This document shows, piece by piece, positions 36,160 through 47,744 of a stretch of DNA of 64,000 nt (its first letter is position 1; every line of letters starts with the position of its first letter). A model generated the notes under the pieces. That model saw only the letters and a program-made list of their open reading frames with translations, was not told the DNA's origin and made no database searches. Source of the stretch: Bryum argenteum (lineage: Eukaryota; Streptophyta; Bryopsida; Bryales; Bryaceae). The position numbers were made by a program, and so were the translations under genes. Location of the stretch: positions 10,930,512 to 10,994,511 of the forward strand of contig CM073330.1 in assembly GCA_037043015.1 (NCBI GenBank). Reading direction: 5' to 3'.

Positions 36160-37280
36160 GATTTAGAATTCTTTTAGTAGTTATTCTTGAATTTGATTGA
36201 GTTTTGGAGTGAAACTTGCTTGGAGCATTCTTGAATAATAGAATAAGAGAATCTGAAAGGACAAGGAAGATCAAAACACAAAGAAAACAAGATAATAAAA
36301 TAAGAGAAATAAGAAAATAAGAAAAGACAAGGGAGAATCTGAAAAGACAAGGGAGAAAACTTAATAGTTACACGAAGAAATCTTTAAGCCAAATAACTTC
36401 GTGCAAGAAAGAACTTATTGTGCTTACCAAGCCCTTACAGTGTTCGATGTCCTTCCCTTGTGGAAACTATCCACAATGACCTGCAATGCAATAATACACA
36501 TTGAATCACCATTTTGGAAAGTGTGATTAAGTCACTGCAATTTAGCAACACAAGATTCATAAACCTTAGTAGAACCCAATGGGTTTTATGAAGTTTTTTA
36601 GGGCTTTGAAAGATTATATATCCACGTCCTACTTTCTTGGCAGCGTGCATGAGATCTAGCACATGAAATCTAACAGACTCCCACTGACGATTGGCTTATC
36701 TCCTGTGTCCCACAACGACATGTGACAGAGCTCTGCGGGCTCCGGAATCTAGCAGACAATCAATGAAACAAACTCAAGAACTTCGTTTGTTGCAAAGCCA
36801 AACAGTGATTCAAATCATTCTCTGCATTTGACCAAGAGATTCAATTCAGTAATTATTTAGAGAATCACAAATCTTTTCCTGAAAAAAACAAAAAACTTGA
36901 TATTTGCTAAAAGAAGTTTTCAAACCCTAATTCTAATTTGTGAAGCAGAGAAAAATGATCAGCATTCACAAGAATCTTGATTCATGATCATCGCTTAGAG
37001 TTCGTCACGACGCAAGTAGTGAAGCTCAGTGGCCCAACCGAAGGCATACAAGAGCAAACCCTAAGAGATCAACACAATGTAACAAACCGATAAAAGTGCG
37101 ATGAAAGTGCTCTGTGACAGCGTAAGAACGCGCTCTTTGTTTATTGTCGTCGATTGTTGCTTTTATAAGTGAATTGTTAACAAGCAACGCTACTTTCAAT
37201 TGGTGTAAATGTGTAATTTGGTGAAATTAAGATAATTAAGTTGTCAATGCAATATGCATGTTAGAGGATGGTTGTCGTAA
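36160..37280. other. Purine-rich then unassigned stretch
   Basis: 36230-36360 is a purine-rich repeat of AAGAAAACAAGA / AGACAAGGGAGAA type. Nothing coding is recognised beyond it. Confidence 0.3.
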
Positions 37281-37767
37281 GGCCTTTGGTAGATTATTTA
37301 GCATCAATTATGAACTTACTTTAGATTATGAGCGATTGATTCGATAAGAAAGGACTAGAGGAGGTAAAGAGCCCCCTAGTGGATCTTTAGTGCGATGATG
37401 AAGGAATAGAGGGGGTAAAAGGTTCCTTAATAGATCTTTAGTTTGATTAGCGTAAGTATTAGGAACTTGAGTTGGGTTAGAATTTACGATTGGCCTTGCT
37501 CAACTAACTTTTGATGTGCATCATTGTGTTTGTAATTTAAGTGTTTTAGTTTTGTTCAATTAACCTTTACATGATGTTTGTGAGTTACATTTGTTTGTAG
37601 AGGCTTTAAGACGGAGTGCGTGGAGCAGCGACCATTCATTCAAGAAGGCCTTAGTTAGGTTTTATGCCTTAATTAGGGTGAGGGTAAGTTGCCACTTTGG
37701 CCGCTCATATTATTTATTTAATAACTTGTTTCGAAGCTATCTTTACCTGCTCAATTTGGTTAGAGTA

Positions 37768-38005
37768 GGAGAAGAAAGGCCGTGGGCCTCCTTCTCCTTC
37801 ATCTAGTTCCACCTTTTCATATATCAATTAATCCCCTCTCTTGTATATTGATTTATCTTGTTCTTCTCCCTCCTCTCTCTTGTTATGTGTAGGTTGTAGA
37901 AGAAGGAAGGTCGTGGGCCTCCTTCTTGATGTTGTTTCTCTTCCTCTTGTTTTTGAAATGTTTGATAGATAGGAGAAGGAAGGCCGTGAGCTCCTTCTCA
38001 CTAAT
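37768..38005. repeat. Three copies of a purine/pyrimidine hairpin
   Basis: GAGAAGAAAGGCCGTGGGCC followed by TCCTTCTCC near 37770, and close relatives near 37897 and 37974, each pair a purine arm with a pyrimidine arm around GGCCGTGGGCC. Spacing is about 130 and 75 bp. Every copy can fold on itself. Confidence 0.6.
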
Positions 38006-38104
38006 GTTGATATTCTTCCCATTTGTTCGTATACTTGCTTTGTTCTCAAATATTGAGTAATATCTTCCCTCAATCTTTATCAAAGACATGTCGGTTTTTT
38101 ACCT

Positions 38105-38480
38105 CATCAGTCACTCAATTCAAATGCTCTGAGATTTCTAGGATAGATAGAGCTTCAAGAGAGCTTTCTAAAGGTATATGGAATGCCCCAATCCAATCTC
38201 TAGAGAGAGAAATCGGCTCCCAAAGTCGAGGTGTTGAAAACAATTGTCACCCCGATGGTGAACAAATCAGCTGCATTTGATCGGCAATTTGTCACAGAGT
38301 TCTGGTTGTATGGTCTTGGCATTTCTACGGTAGATAGAGCTCTAGTATAGCTTTTCAATTATATGAGGCATGCTCCATTCCAATAGGTAGAGAGAGAGAG
38401 ATATGAGCTTCCAAAGTCGGGGTATTGAAAAAGTTTTCCCGGGAGTGGCAAAAACCGTCACAGTTAAACGACAATCACTC
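38105..38480 (+). repeat. Tandem duplication of about 190 bp, two diverged copies
   Basis: Both units carry GATAGATAGAGCT-like, GGCATGCTCCATTCCAAT-like (AATGCCCCAATCCAAT in the first) and CCAAAGTCGAGGTGTTGAAA-like phrases in the same order. Confidence 0.6.
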
Positions 38481-38901
38481 GGAGCTCTTGGATCAAATGC
38501 TTCGGAGATTTTAGGGGTGAATGCACAATTGACTTAGCTTTCGAAAAAGCTATGATATGCCTAAAATGGAGCAAGGACAAAGAAATAAGATGCAAAAAAC
38601 TGAGGGTCACTCCCAAGCAGGGATGTCAATATGGACGTCTTTTGAGTTTTTTTGGTCGGACGGACGTCCGTCTACGACCGTCCGGACGTCCGTCCGGGGG
38701 GGTAAATTGGAATTACTAGGACAATAGTAAAATTTTCAACCATTAGATCTTATTGGAGCTCGCATTTAAGCCGTTCAAATCTGATATTGTTTAGAGCGAC
38801 TGAAAAAATTCGCTCCGATTTTTATTTTTATTTTTTTTTCCTGGACGGCGCGGGCGTCCGAAGCCGCCTTGGTGGGGAGCTAAGGATGGCGGCCACTCCT
38901 C

Positions 38902-39205
38902 TTAACCCTAACCCTATTCTAATTTATTCCAACAACCATTTTGAATTTCTTAACAACTCCCTACCTAAAGTTTTTCAAGATCCAGATTACACTATTTGGG
39001 GTTCCCGCCCAAATAAGATTCTCCTTGCTTTGAGCATTACGATCTCACTAATGGAAAAGAATCAACGGTTTAGATTTTACAAGTGACTAGAAACTCAAGT
39101 GAATTTTAAGATCCTACGGTTCGATCTTCTAAACATTGTTTCAAATGAGGCTTTATAAACATGGAGAATTTAGGCAATTTCGCATCAAGGATATCTAGGG
39201 ATTAA
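38902..39205. mobile_element. Small TTAA-flanked element nested in the hAT element
   Basis: Left edge TTAACCCTAACCC, right edge ATATCTAGGGATTAA. The core phrase GCATTACGATCTCACTAATG, then CAACGGTTT, parallels the interiors at 32400-32460 and 49600-49640. The ends are poorly matched, so the call leans on the interior. Confidence 0.45.
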
Positions 39206-40839
39206 GATCTCTTTATTTTATTTATAAATTATAACCATACTTAAGTTACTTTTGCAAATTGATTGATGATTCATTTAATCTTATTATCATGGTCCGGAAG
39301 ATGTTACTTACTTCGTACTATGTATGGTATGTTGATGTTTAACAACTTAAAAGAGAAAATAGGATGATGTTCATGTGTTTTCTAGTTTAAATTACGTATT
39401 TTTCTTCAATTCCCAAATTGCAAACTTTAGGAACAAGCCTAATGTCTTAATTCACCGTGAAGGGCAGTTGGTATTTTGGGGGTGTAAGTTCTTAGTGTCA
39501 TTTGCCAAAAACACATAGCATCATAAGGGTCAAATAAGTTCAAATAAAAAATCTTCACTTGAGGATAAGAAGACGCTTCCACAAAGATTACTTTTATTCA
39601 ATACAAATTTAAATCAAATGGGGTTAATATCAACTAATCACATCTTAAAATAATATATCATTGTATATTTGATCATGTAGTATTATGAAGTGCTAAAATA
39701 AGATATTGAAGATACATCACTTTCTACAAAAACCAAAAATAATATACGCCATAAACGTGGAAATGACTCATCTTCATTTCGGAGTTATGAACATTTACCA
39801 AGAACAAATAAATGAAAAATCTATATCTACAAATTGCCACTACGTAACTTGTTAAATGATTAGGAACATCTTATAGAAATATAATCTTTTATCCTCGCAC
39901 ATACACTTGAAAGACAAATATTAGCACATAATACTTTGTAGTATTGTTCTTCTAAATTTGGGTTGCATGAATTTGTATTGCAAGTTTTATGTTATATGTC
40001 TTTTTCCTTCACATATTTATATATTTATATGATGCTAATAGCCTTTCAATATAGTACATGATTGGATATTCACTCTAACGCTCAACCACTAAAGGCCCAA
40101 TCAACCATTTTGTGCTCTATTCCGAATTTTGACAAGATATATCTGATTTAAAAAGGATTCTTGTTGGACTTATTTTTTACCTCCGAGATGTAAGATGGGT
40201 TGGGAACCTCATTTACATTACAGAAGCTAGTTTGGAATCATGTATTGTTCACACCAACCCTTCAATCACAAACATGACAAGGTTTGCATAATATTGAATA
40301 ACTTATTATAAAAGGAAACTAGTAATATTCTTTATATATAAGTATTGGCCTTTTATATTTTATCATATAAGATAAAATTTAAGGAAACCATACAAATAAA
40401 TAAGTACTAAGAAGAGAAATGAGAATTTTATTTTGCTATTGAAAGATTTGGTGTCTTTAATCTATTACAAGAGAATTATTAACTATTATGAGGATTTCAA
40501 TTATAACAATTTAATCTAAGCATTAAGGTTTGTATATTGTTTTTGGGGAGAAAGTTCACAAGAGTTAGAAAACTCACATTTCTTAACACATTTATTTTTC
40601 CTTCAAACCCCCCCCCCCCCTAGCCTTTAGGGGTTAAATAAACAACCACCCATTTGGATTCAAATAAAATTTGCTTAGATACTTAGATCCGTAAATGGTT
40701 AGTAACTATAATATTTTTCATTATCATAAGTCAATGTGAATATATTGCAAATTCTATCAAAGCATGACATTGTACCCCTAAAAAATTCCAAGTGATTCAT
40801 GGATAGTTAAGATTCATATGAACAATGAAGCAAGACACC

Positions 40840-41120
40840 ATCCGGTCGCTCGGTCGATCGACCGGATTCCAATTTTAGATTTTTTTTTCCCCCTTAAATT
40901 CCGGTCGGGCCGTCCGACCGGTCGACCGCCGACCGATCGGTCGGCCGCGAGAAATCCAACGGTAGGAGGCTGCGGCAGTTGATCGGACGGCTATTGAGCT
41001 ACCGGTCGGCATGCCGGTCGCCCCGGGTCGGGCCGGTCGGCATGCTGGTCGCCCGGGCTGACGGCCATTCTGGGGGCCGGTCGCTCGGGCCGACGGCCAT
41101 CCTAGAGGCCGGTCGCCCCA
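40840..41120. repeat. GC-rich CGGTCG / GGCCGGTCG repeat block
   Basis: Dense copies of CGGTCG, GACCGG and GCCGGTCGGCATGC units in an otherwise AT-rich element. Many are inverted relative to each other (GGTCGATCGACC). This is the right subterminal zone of the hAT element. Confidence 0.75.
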
Positions 41121-41224
41121 TTTACCTTAAGTAAAAAGTCCAAAATCTCTAAGTCACGGACGCTCCCTTAACCCCCCGCAAACGTCCGGACGTCCGGACG
41201 CCGTGACATCCCTGCTCCCAAGAT

Positions 41225-42080
41225 GATCCGACGAACCGAGGAGTTTCTTACCTATTCTCTTCTTGTTTTATCCCATCATTTTCTTCACTTCATCTTTTCT
41301 TCTTGTGTTTTCCTCAACATACAACCTCTTTGTGACCAAAAGCGACCTCATGATGGTTTTTTGGCTCACATGCTCTTATTAGGTTTTGCGGAAGGTTGTG
41401 TGCTATTTACATGAAGGTGACAATCGTTACCTAGAAAAGCTCCATCTCTACCAAGACGTTCCACAAATACTCTTCTGAATGCGCATCTTGTCGTCAATGT
41501 CGTGTAGTGTCGAAAGTTGAAAAGTTGCAAACTTGCAGAATGAATTGGATCTAGACGGGGAGCAGAGCGACAGCAAGAGTCAACGTATTTTGAAAATTCT
41601 ATTGATATGATGAATAGTATTTGAAGGGCACTTGAAGTCACGGGAGCACTTTGACATGAGAATTGCATATTGAAGGGCTATTTTCCTTGAGGTATTTTTT
41701 GAAGTCTCAAAACCCATTGGAAGAGCACTGAAGACTTCAAATTTGAGTATTGAGTACCCCCTCCAAAATAGTGTTATTTTTTTTAAACTACCTTTTTGAT
41801 AAAAAAACAATATTGAAAAAATTATTCTAACCAGATGGTATTATAGGTGACATGGCTATAGTTGTATACATGCAGTTAAAAAAGAAATTTTTAGCACATC
41901 TATAATGAATTACACATAGTTCACACATAATGAGACGCGTCTTAGTGGTACCCATATCTGAACCTTACCCATCTTAAGATAGTCCAATCACTTGAATTTT
42001 GTCATCCGAAATATCGGTCATGTTTTTGTCCATGTGGGTACAGTCTACCCTCTATAAATGTTAACCCTTGGGAGTAAATA
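41225..42080. other. Stretch without supported genes
   Basis: No frame has family resemblance. Nothing repeated was noticed. Confidence 0.3.
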
Positions 42081-42084
42081 TTTC

Positions 42085-42944
42085 TTAACCCCCCCCCCCC
42101 CCCCCAAGCTATGAGGCCTGTTTTCAACACTTGGTACTTTCGACCCCCAAAAGCATCCTCTTTTTACACAAGTTACTGTAGGATTTTTTTCACTTTGTAC
42201 TGGAATTTCAGGATTGTAACTGTAGGTACTAGTACCTAACTTGTTCATGATCATATGCACCAAATCTCAAAGTGAGCAATTTGTGAGATTGTGATGTTCA
42301 ATGTTGAAAAAAAAATTGTTTTGCCTTGTAGTCAAAAGTGAAATCAGTTTTTTGGAGCCCAAGAAAACTTTTTCAAAAGAAAATATAATGTGCGTGTAAT
42401 CAAATTATTGTTCCTAGGCAAGGTAGGGACAGATTCATAGACTTTCAACCCTCATGCAACATAAAAAACACTGGAAAAAGCTTGATTCTTCACATGGGGG
42501 TATGCTGAAATTTAAATACAAAAGCCTATTATTGATGGTCAAAAAGGCATGTGAAGAATTATCATATAGAAAATCCAAACAATGAAAACATTCCATGGTA
42601 CCTTCTTTACACACATAAAATTATTTTTTTTGAAATAAGTAATACCTCAAATTTTGCTCAGATTTGATTTTATTGATTTGATTGTTTTGGGTAGAATCTT
42701 GAGAATTTGTAGGGATATACTACACTTCTTGGGCAAATTTCACCATGCCCTAATCTCAAAGTTTGGGAGTGAATGTTTCCTAAACTATGAGAAATTTTGA
42801 GGCATGAATGGTCTTGTTGAAAAGGTGTGAGGAAACTTTAGGATTTGCAAAAGGTTTTGACTTTACATGAGCTTAATATAGTAAGTCAAAGGCTGCCAAT
42901 GTCATGATGGTCATATTTTGGCCTCCTCAACCTTTAGGGGTTAA
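42085..42944. mobile_element. TTAA-flanked element with an expanded C-run end (860 bp)
   Basis: The right edge is CCTCAACCTTTAGGGGTTAA. The left edge is TTAA followed by about 17 Cs, then AAGCTATGAGGCC, matching the inverse of the right edge (AAAGGTTGAGGAGGCC) apart from the C expansion. Non-coding interior, with phrases such as AGTACCTAACTTGT shared with 47270. Confidence 0.5.
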
Positions 42945-42949
42945 CATTT

Positions 42950-44380
42950 AGATAGTCAATAACAAAAACATTTCGAAAAGACTATTTTCATTGTTGTCAT
43001 GTTGGACAAATCACTATTCATAGTGATGTATATCATCGGTTTAACACTTGTAGATTCAAAACTACAAAGAAGGGCGTATCATTTTGTTAACGGTCAACGC
43101 GTTCAATATTTTTAGTGTGTAGTGTGTGGAGAGTAGAAGAAGGTTAACATGTAGAATTTAGAGAGGGTTAACACTTAAAAGTGTAATATTTTTAAAGGGT
43201 GGACTGTAAGCAAGTTGGGTACGCTCATGCAAAAATTAGAGTCATGGGGTTGGTCTTCTTCCTTTAGTCCCATTTGGGCAATTCAAGCATTCTTTCTTTG
43301 GTAGATGCTAGGATTTGGAAATGGACCTTAGAAATAAGCTCTACTATAAAGTCACTTAGGCACAACTTAGAGTAAAAGTTCCAATTTGGGCCTCCAAGTG
43401 GGCCTATAGACTTTATTCTGCAAGGCCAATTTCACCGCCCACTTTGTAGATAAGGGCTTGAGTTAAGGCCCACTTCAATTTCAGATTTGGTAAACTCCAA
43501 ATGAGCCCAAGGCCTACCGGACCGCAATATAAAGTGCCCCTCATTCCTCTTTTTTGACCTTCATGCAAATTGTTTTTTAAAAGAAGGTCAAAAAACAACT
43601 ACATGCACTAGGTTAGATATATTTATTTTCTAAAGAATGTTGAACGATAAGTAGGTGGCTGTATGAATTTGTGAATTTTGGAAAAAAAAAAAAAAAAAAA
43701 TGGAAAAATTCCAAAAAATCTCAATTTTTGACAAATTTAGAAAGAAGAATTTGTAACATTACTAAAAGTTGTTAAGGTAATTTTTGAAGTTTTTGGAGGT
43801 TGCCCTAGTAAAATTGGTAATTGTTTGGACTTTGGTAGTGGGTTGGTTATGAACATACTTCCAAAAACAAGTTTTGAAAAAGTCTAAATTTAAACTTCTC
43901 GTTTTAGAATTCAAACCTAAAATTTCTAAATGAAGGTTCTTGAATTGAAATTTGACTTTACAAATTTTGTCACATACACTGTGTAATGTAGGGAGCAAAC
44001 AATAAAAATCTGAAGCAAAAATAATTATAACCCCTTCTAATGAGCTGCCTAAAATCCCAAAAACCCATTTTTGGGTTTCAAGAATTTTTTGGGGCTAGGA
44101 GCATACTCCTTGACATTAAAACTTAGGGGCTCTTTACGCTAATCCCTGCTTCCCCCTCCATTCCTCCCTAGGCGTGCCCGTTGACAGAATTTCTACGTGT
44201 CACAAGATTTCTGAGCATTACTTCTTATAGAAAGTTGTGGCTTCTTGTGTTGAGATTACTCCAAAACTTCCAACTGAGCATTTTTTAGGTCGACTTCTAA
44301 AGTCTGAAGGGCTATCATAGATTGTTATATCTTTTGAAATGTTAAACAATTTGTATAATAATTTATATTGCAACGTCACG
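42950..44380. other. AT-rich stretch, no supported gene
   Basis: Contains a 20-base A run at 43681 and short TTAACA-bounded phrases (43143-43175). No coding signal. Confidence 0.3.
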
Positions 44381-44886
44381 ATCTTGCATCAACTGAAGAT
44401 GAGCATGTACAAGTGATGCAATAATTTTAGATACAAGATCTTGCATTTGGAGGTAGTGAAAATAAAATGTACCAGGGTCAAGTGAAGGCACCTTCAATCT
44501 TTGCAAGGGTCAAATTCAAAGCCAAATACTTATATTAAAAGTAGATACTGAAACACCCACACTAAACGAAATATATAGAGAAACACACAACCATACATGA
44601 GGGTTGAACATGTGATCACTTACATGAAGGTCTGCCCCTACTACTTTGGCTACTCTTTTACAAAAAGTGTACACCCAACTAAAGTAGTCCTACATTATAA
44701 ACATAATAACATGTAAAGATACATCAAATAAGATATATTATTGATGTTATCTTGAACGATGGCTTTGGGTAATACCTCTTAAACAAATGATAATTGGAAG
44801 CATACATGTGCAATCCATATATAATGACTTGAACAAATGGAACAAATCCTTATGCAAATGGGATTGTCCTGAAGGGACGATTCCAG
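44380..44886 (-). repeat. Duplicated 3' flank of small-protein gene 3
   Basis: In the minus orientation this matches the DNA downstream of gene 2 and the relic at 13.6-14.3 kb: TACAAGATCTTGCATTTGGA near 44431, ATAGAGAAACAC near 44576, CATTATAAACATAATAAC near 44691. Confidence 0.6.
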
Positions 44887-45264
44887 TCAAGTGATGGTGG
44901 CATGGATGTAGCAGCCTTCGTTGCTTTTCGTGGGCACAGGTCCCGAAATGCCCGCCTCCACGTCGAACCCAAGCACATTGTTGAAGGCCGGGGCTGCCGC
45001 GGCCACACGGCCTGCCACGGGTACAGGCACCCCGACACCATGAGCAGCCACGGGCACAGGTACCCGGCCACCGTGAACAGCAACTGGCACAGGCACCCCG
45101 TTGTGGTGAACAGCCATGGGCACAGACACCCGGACGACTTGAACAGCCACGGGCACGGGCGCGGGCACCAGGACATCGGGATTAGCAACTGCCACGGGCA
45201 CCGGCACACCATGCGCAGCAACTGCCACAAGGAGCAGTTGGTTTCCTGGGTTCGCTTGCGCCAT
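44887..45264 (-). CDS. Small protein of a three-member family, copy 3 (125 residues, long repeat)
   Basis: This copy starts MAQANPGNQLLLVAVAAHG. It then carries a long run of VPVPVAV / VHGGRVPVPVAAHG-type units (roughly residues 20-90), an elastin-like Val/Pro/Ala repeat. It closes with FDVEAG, GPVPTKSNEGC and IHATIT as in the other copies. At the DNA level the repeat is built from GTGCCCGTGGC-like words, so its length can change by slippage. The frame also reads MDCGRR before the chosen start; the same bases occur as leader in the other copies, where frame is not kept. No domain is recognised. A secreted or wall-associated role is possible from composition, but no clear signal peptide is seen. 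Confidence 0.62.
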   Translation of the reverse strand: MAQANPGNQLLLVAVAAHGVPVPVAVANPDVLVPAPVPVAVQVVRVSVPMAVHHNGVPVPVAVHGGRVPVPVAAHGVGVPVPVAGRVAAAAPAFNNVLGFDVEAGISGPVPTKSNEGCYIHATIT

Positions 45265-46088
45265 TTCTGCCGATTTCCGCCTTCCACAATCCACACACCC
45301 AAAACTTCTCAGCTTTAAACGTCCATGAAGTGGACATCAGTCAAAAGCCAATATTCAGAACAACATTGACGGTACTATCAAATCTGCTCATCTTTTAGTA
45401 CGAAATCATTACAATGTCATAATAATCTGAAGACACTAGGAAGCGGATAAAATTTAGCTCACAGAGGTTTAGTATTCACAGGCATTGAAGGTACAGTAGA
45501 AACAATTCTATACAACCAAAGTTCGTTGTCGATATCAGACGACAGGACAACCTTGACGGAACGATCGCTAGTAGTCTGTGATACTAGGAAGTTGACAAGT
45601 TTCAGCATCCAGATCTACTACAAGTAGTCCTGGGACAAGGAAACTGTAATCTTGGAACAGTGACTTCGAGCACAACCACTTAGGACGAGAATGAATCTCC
45701 CCCAACCAGAACTCAGAATGTCAGGAATCAATGAAGGGGCAATAACTTAGTACTTTGATCGAGTTTAGCAGGTTATGCTCCAGCGATATGAACGATGGCC
45801 ACGTTTTCACAGACTGGAACTCACGATTTCAAACGAGACTTGAGAAATTATTTCTAGACAAGTGTGAATTCAGCCAGTTTCAAACGTTAGAAGATCTGCA
45901 AAGCAAGCTGATAGTGAAACAAACGAGCAGAAACAGTCTGAGATTGCACGACAATAGAAGGTAGGAGACACATACAACGTGGATTGTGAGTGCGCTGTTG
46001 GTAAGAGAGTACTTGAGATACAACAGACGATCTCGATCGCCAGTGGAACTAGCAGTACACAAATGCTAGAAGTGAACTCCTGGCCAGA

Positions 46089-46098
46089 CTTATATAAG
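46089..46098 (-). promoter_or_regulatory. TATA box of small-protein gene 3
   Basis: CTTATATAAG, about 830 bp upstream of the start at 45264. The leader after it shares short words with that of gene 2. Confidence 0.5.
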
Positions 46099-46177
46099 CA
46101 CTCTGGTTTCATGATTGTACCGTGTCTAGATTGTTTGCGTGCATGTTTGATAGCATTCTCCAACCCTACAGTACAAC

Positions 46178-46306
46178 CTTACCGACGACTCCTAGCAAAC
46201 CTTACCGACGACTCCTAGCAAACCTTACCGACGACTCCTAGCCAACCTTACCGACGACTCAGAATCTCAGAATCTCAGAATATCAGAATCTCAGAATCTC
46301 AGAATC
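46178..46306. repeat. Two adjacent tandem arrays upstream of gene 3
   Basis: Four copies of AACCTTACCGACGACTCCTA with 2-3 spacer bases (about 46178-46258), followed by six copies of an 8-9 bp CAGAATCT(CA) unit (46258-46306). They start about 80 bp upstream of the TATA box. Confidence 0.85.
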
Positions 46307-46733
46307 TTGTGTCCCAGATCTTGAGGGAGATCATCCACCGTTAGATCACCAGTGTGGGTCATGTGCCCGATAGTGGACTTGTCAAAGGCAGGGTTCGGGA
46401 AGTTTTTTGACTTTTACTGGCTAATAACCGGCACTTCCCACACCCAATCGGTTTTCCATAAATTTCTTCCGGCAATTACCTTATTTTATACTGAGAATAG
46501 AAATTTATATGTAATTTTTATTGGTTTTTAGCTGGTGGTTTCATGAATGAACCGGCTAGAGTGCGAAATCCATCGGCTGATAATGAACTAGCCGTCGGTT
46601 TTTTCCCGATCATTGGTCAAAGGGCGGGGCGGGATAAGCTGGCTCCCGAATCTCAACGAAAACCCTCCACCGTTAGATCATCTCAACGGAGAAAGTGCCA
46701 TCGAAACGAGTGCGACGTTATACATGGGGATGT

Positions 46734-47137
46734 TTTACATGGGGAGTCAAGGCCAACAAATCTCTAATCCAATTCACTCACATTTTTAGCCTAATTGGCT
46801 ACATGGGTCACTTGGAGAACACATTAAACAATTAATAAAGTGTGGGCCTATTCTCCCATGTGTAAACGTCTTGAGGCGGAGGCGGATTCGTAGAAGGATA
46901 AACAAGGCCATGGGGCCAATTCGTAGTATTAGCTATATTCCATGCATTTAATTTGTTCACGTTAAAATATTTTAGTGAGATGATGATTTTGTATTGGAAT
47001 CAAGCAACGGCCTCTAGGCCATGAATTGGCCTTTCACTCTTGTATTCCCAACCTTTTGGAGCTCCGACCGTGTCATAACTTGTCCCCCACTCATTATAAT
47101 ATAATTTCACAAAATTGGCTTTGACTCCCCATGTAAA
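46734..47137. mobile_element. MITE-like element with 23-bp inverted ends (404 bp)
   Basis: TTTACATGGGGAGTCAAGGC at 46734 pairs with the inverse at 47115-47137 with one mismatch. The core is non-coding. A further TACATGGGGA lies just outside the left end. Target duplication not evident. Confidence 0.65.
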
Positions 47138-47744
47138 GCCCCTCATACCGATTTCAAGAATTGGACCAATGACAAGCAAGGATTTGGCCATGAATTGGCA
47201 CCATCAATGGCTCTGCCGCGGCCCTTAAATTTGACGTGGTTTGGAGTAATGGACACAAAGGATCTAGTACCTAACTTGTACATGTACAAGTATGTCAAAT
47301 CTCGAATTCGAATTCCCCAATGTTTTTTGATAATAATATTTAAGGCATAGATTGCAGTCATGAAAATCCAAACAATCAAACATGCTTAGTACCTGATTTA
47401 TGTGTATGAAGTTCAAATTATGAAAAAAGTGAAATCTCAAATTTTGGTGAATTTTTGAAGTTCCTCCACTTTAATTTCTTTTGGGCTCATTTTGAGTATA
47501 CATGAGCATAAAATGCCGTTTAGAGGGGCATTTCAGCATCCCATAATTTGATGTTTTCAAACTTTGAGAATATCCTAAAGTATGAGGAAATTTAGAGCAT
47601 GAATGGTCTCATTGGAATGTTAATAGGATCTCCTCTCCAAAGTAGAAACAATGAGTAATTTTTTTATTTTATTTTTACTTATATGACACGCTTTCGGAAG
47701 TTGTGTTTCTAGACTAAAGGTAGGCCGGGCGTATGATTGGATTT

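Larger units (their letters stand above)
38618..41214. mobile_element. hAT-type element, non-autonomous (2.6 kb), 8-bp target duplication
   Basis: The ends are CAGGGATGTCA and its exact inverse TGACATCCCTG. They are flanked by a perfect 8-bp duplication CTCCCAAG at 38610-38617 and 41215-41222, the hAT signature. No transposase is encoded: the interior is AT-rich filler with another small element (38902-39205) near the left end. Both subterminal regions are rich in GGACGTCC / CGTCCG units, and the right side also carries CGGTCG repeats. Repeated subterminal motifs are usual transposase-binding sites in this superfamily. Confidence 0.9.

Noticed and set aside
46178-46306. CRISPR-like array
   Set aside because: Repeats are directly adjacent with 2-3 base gaps and no unique spacers; these are ordinary tandem repeats in a eukaryotic genome.
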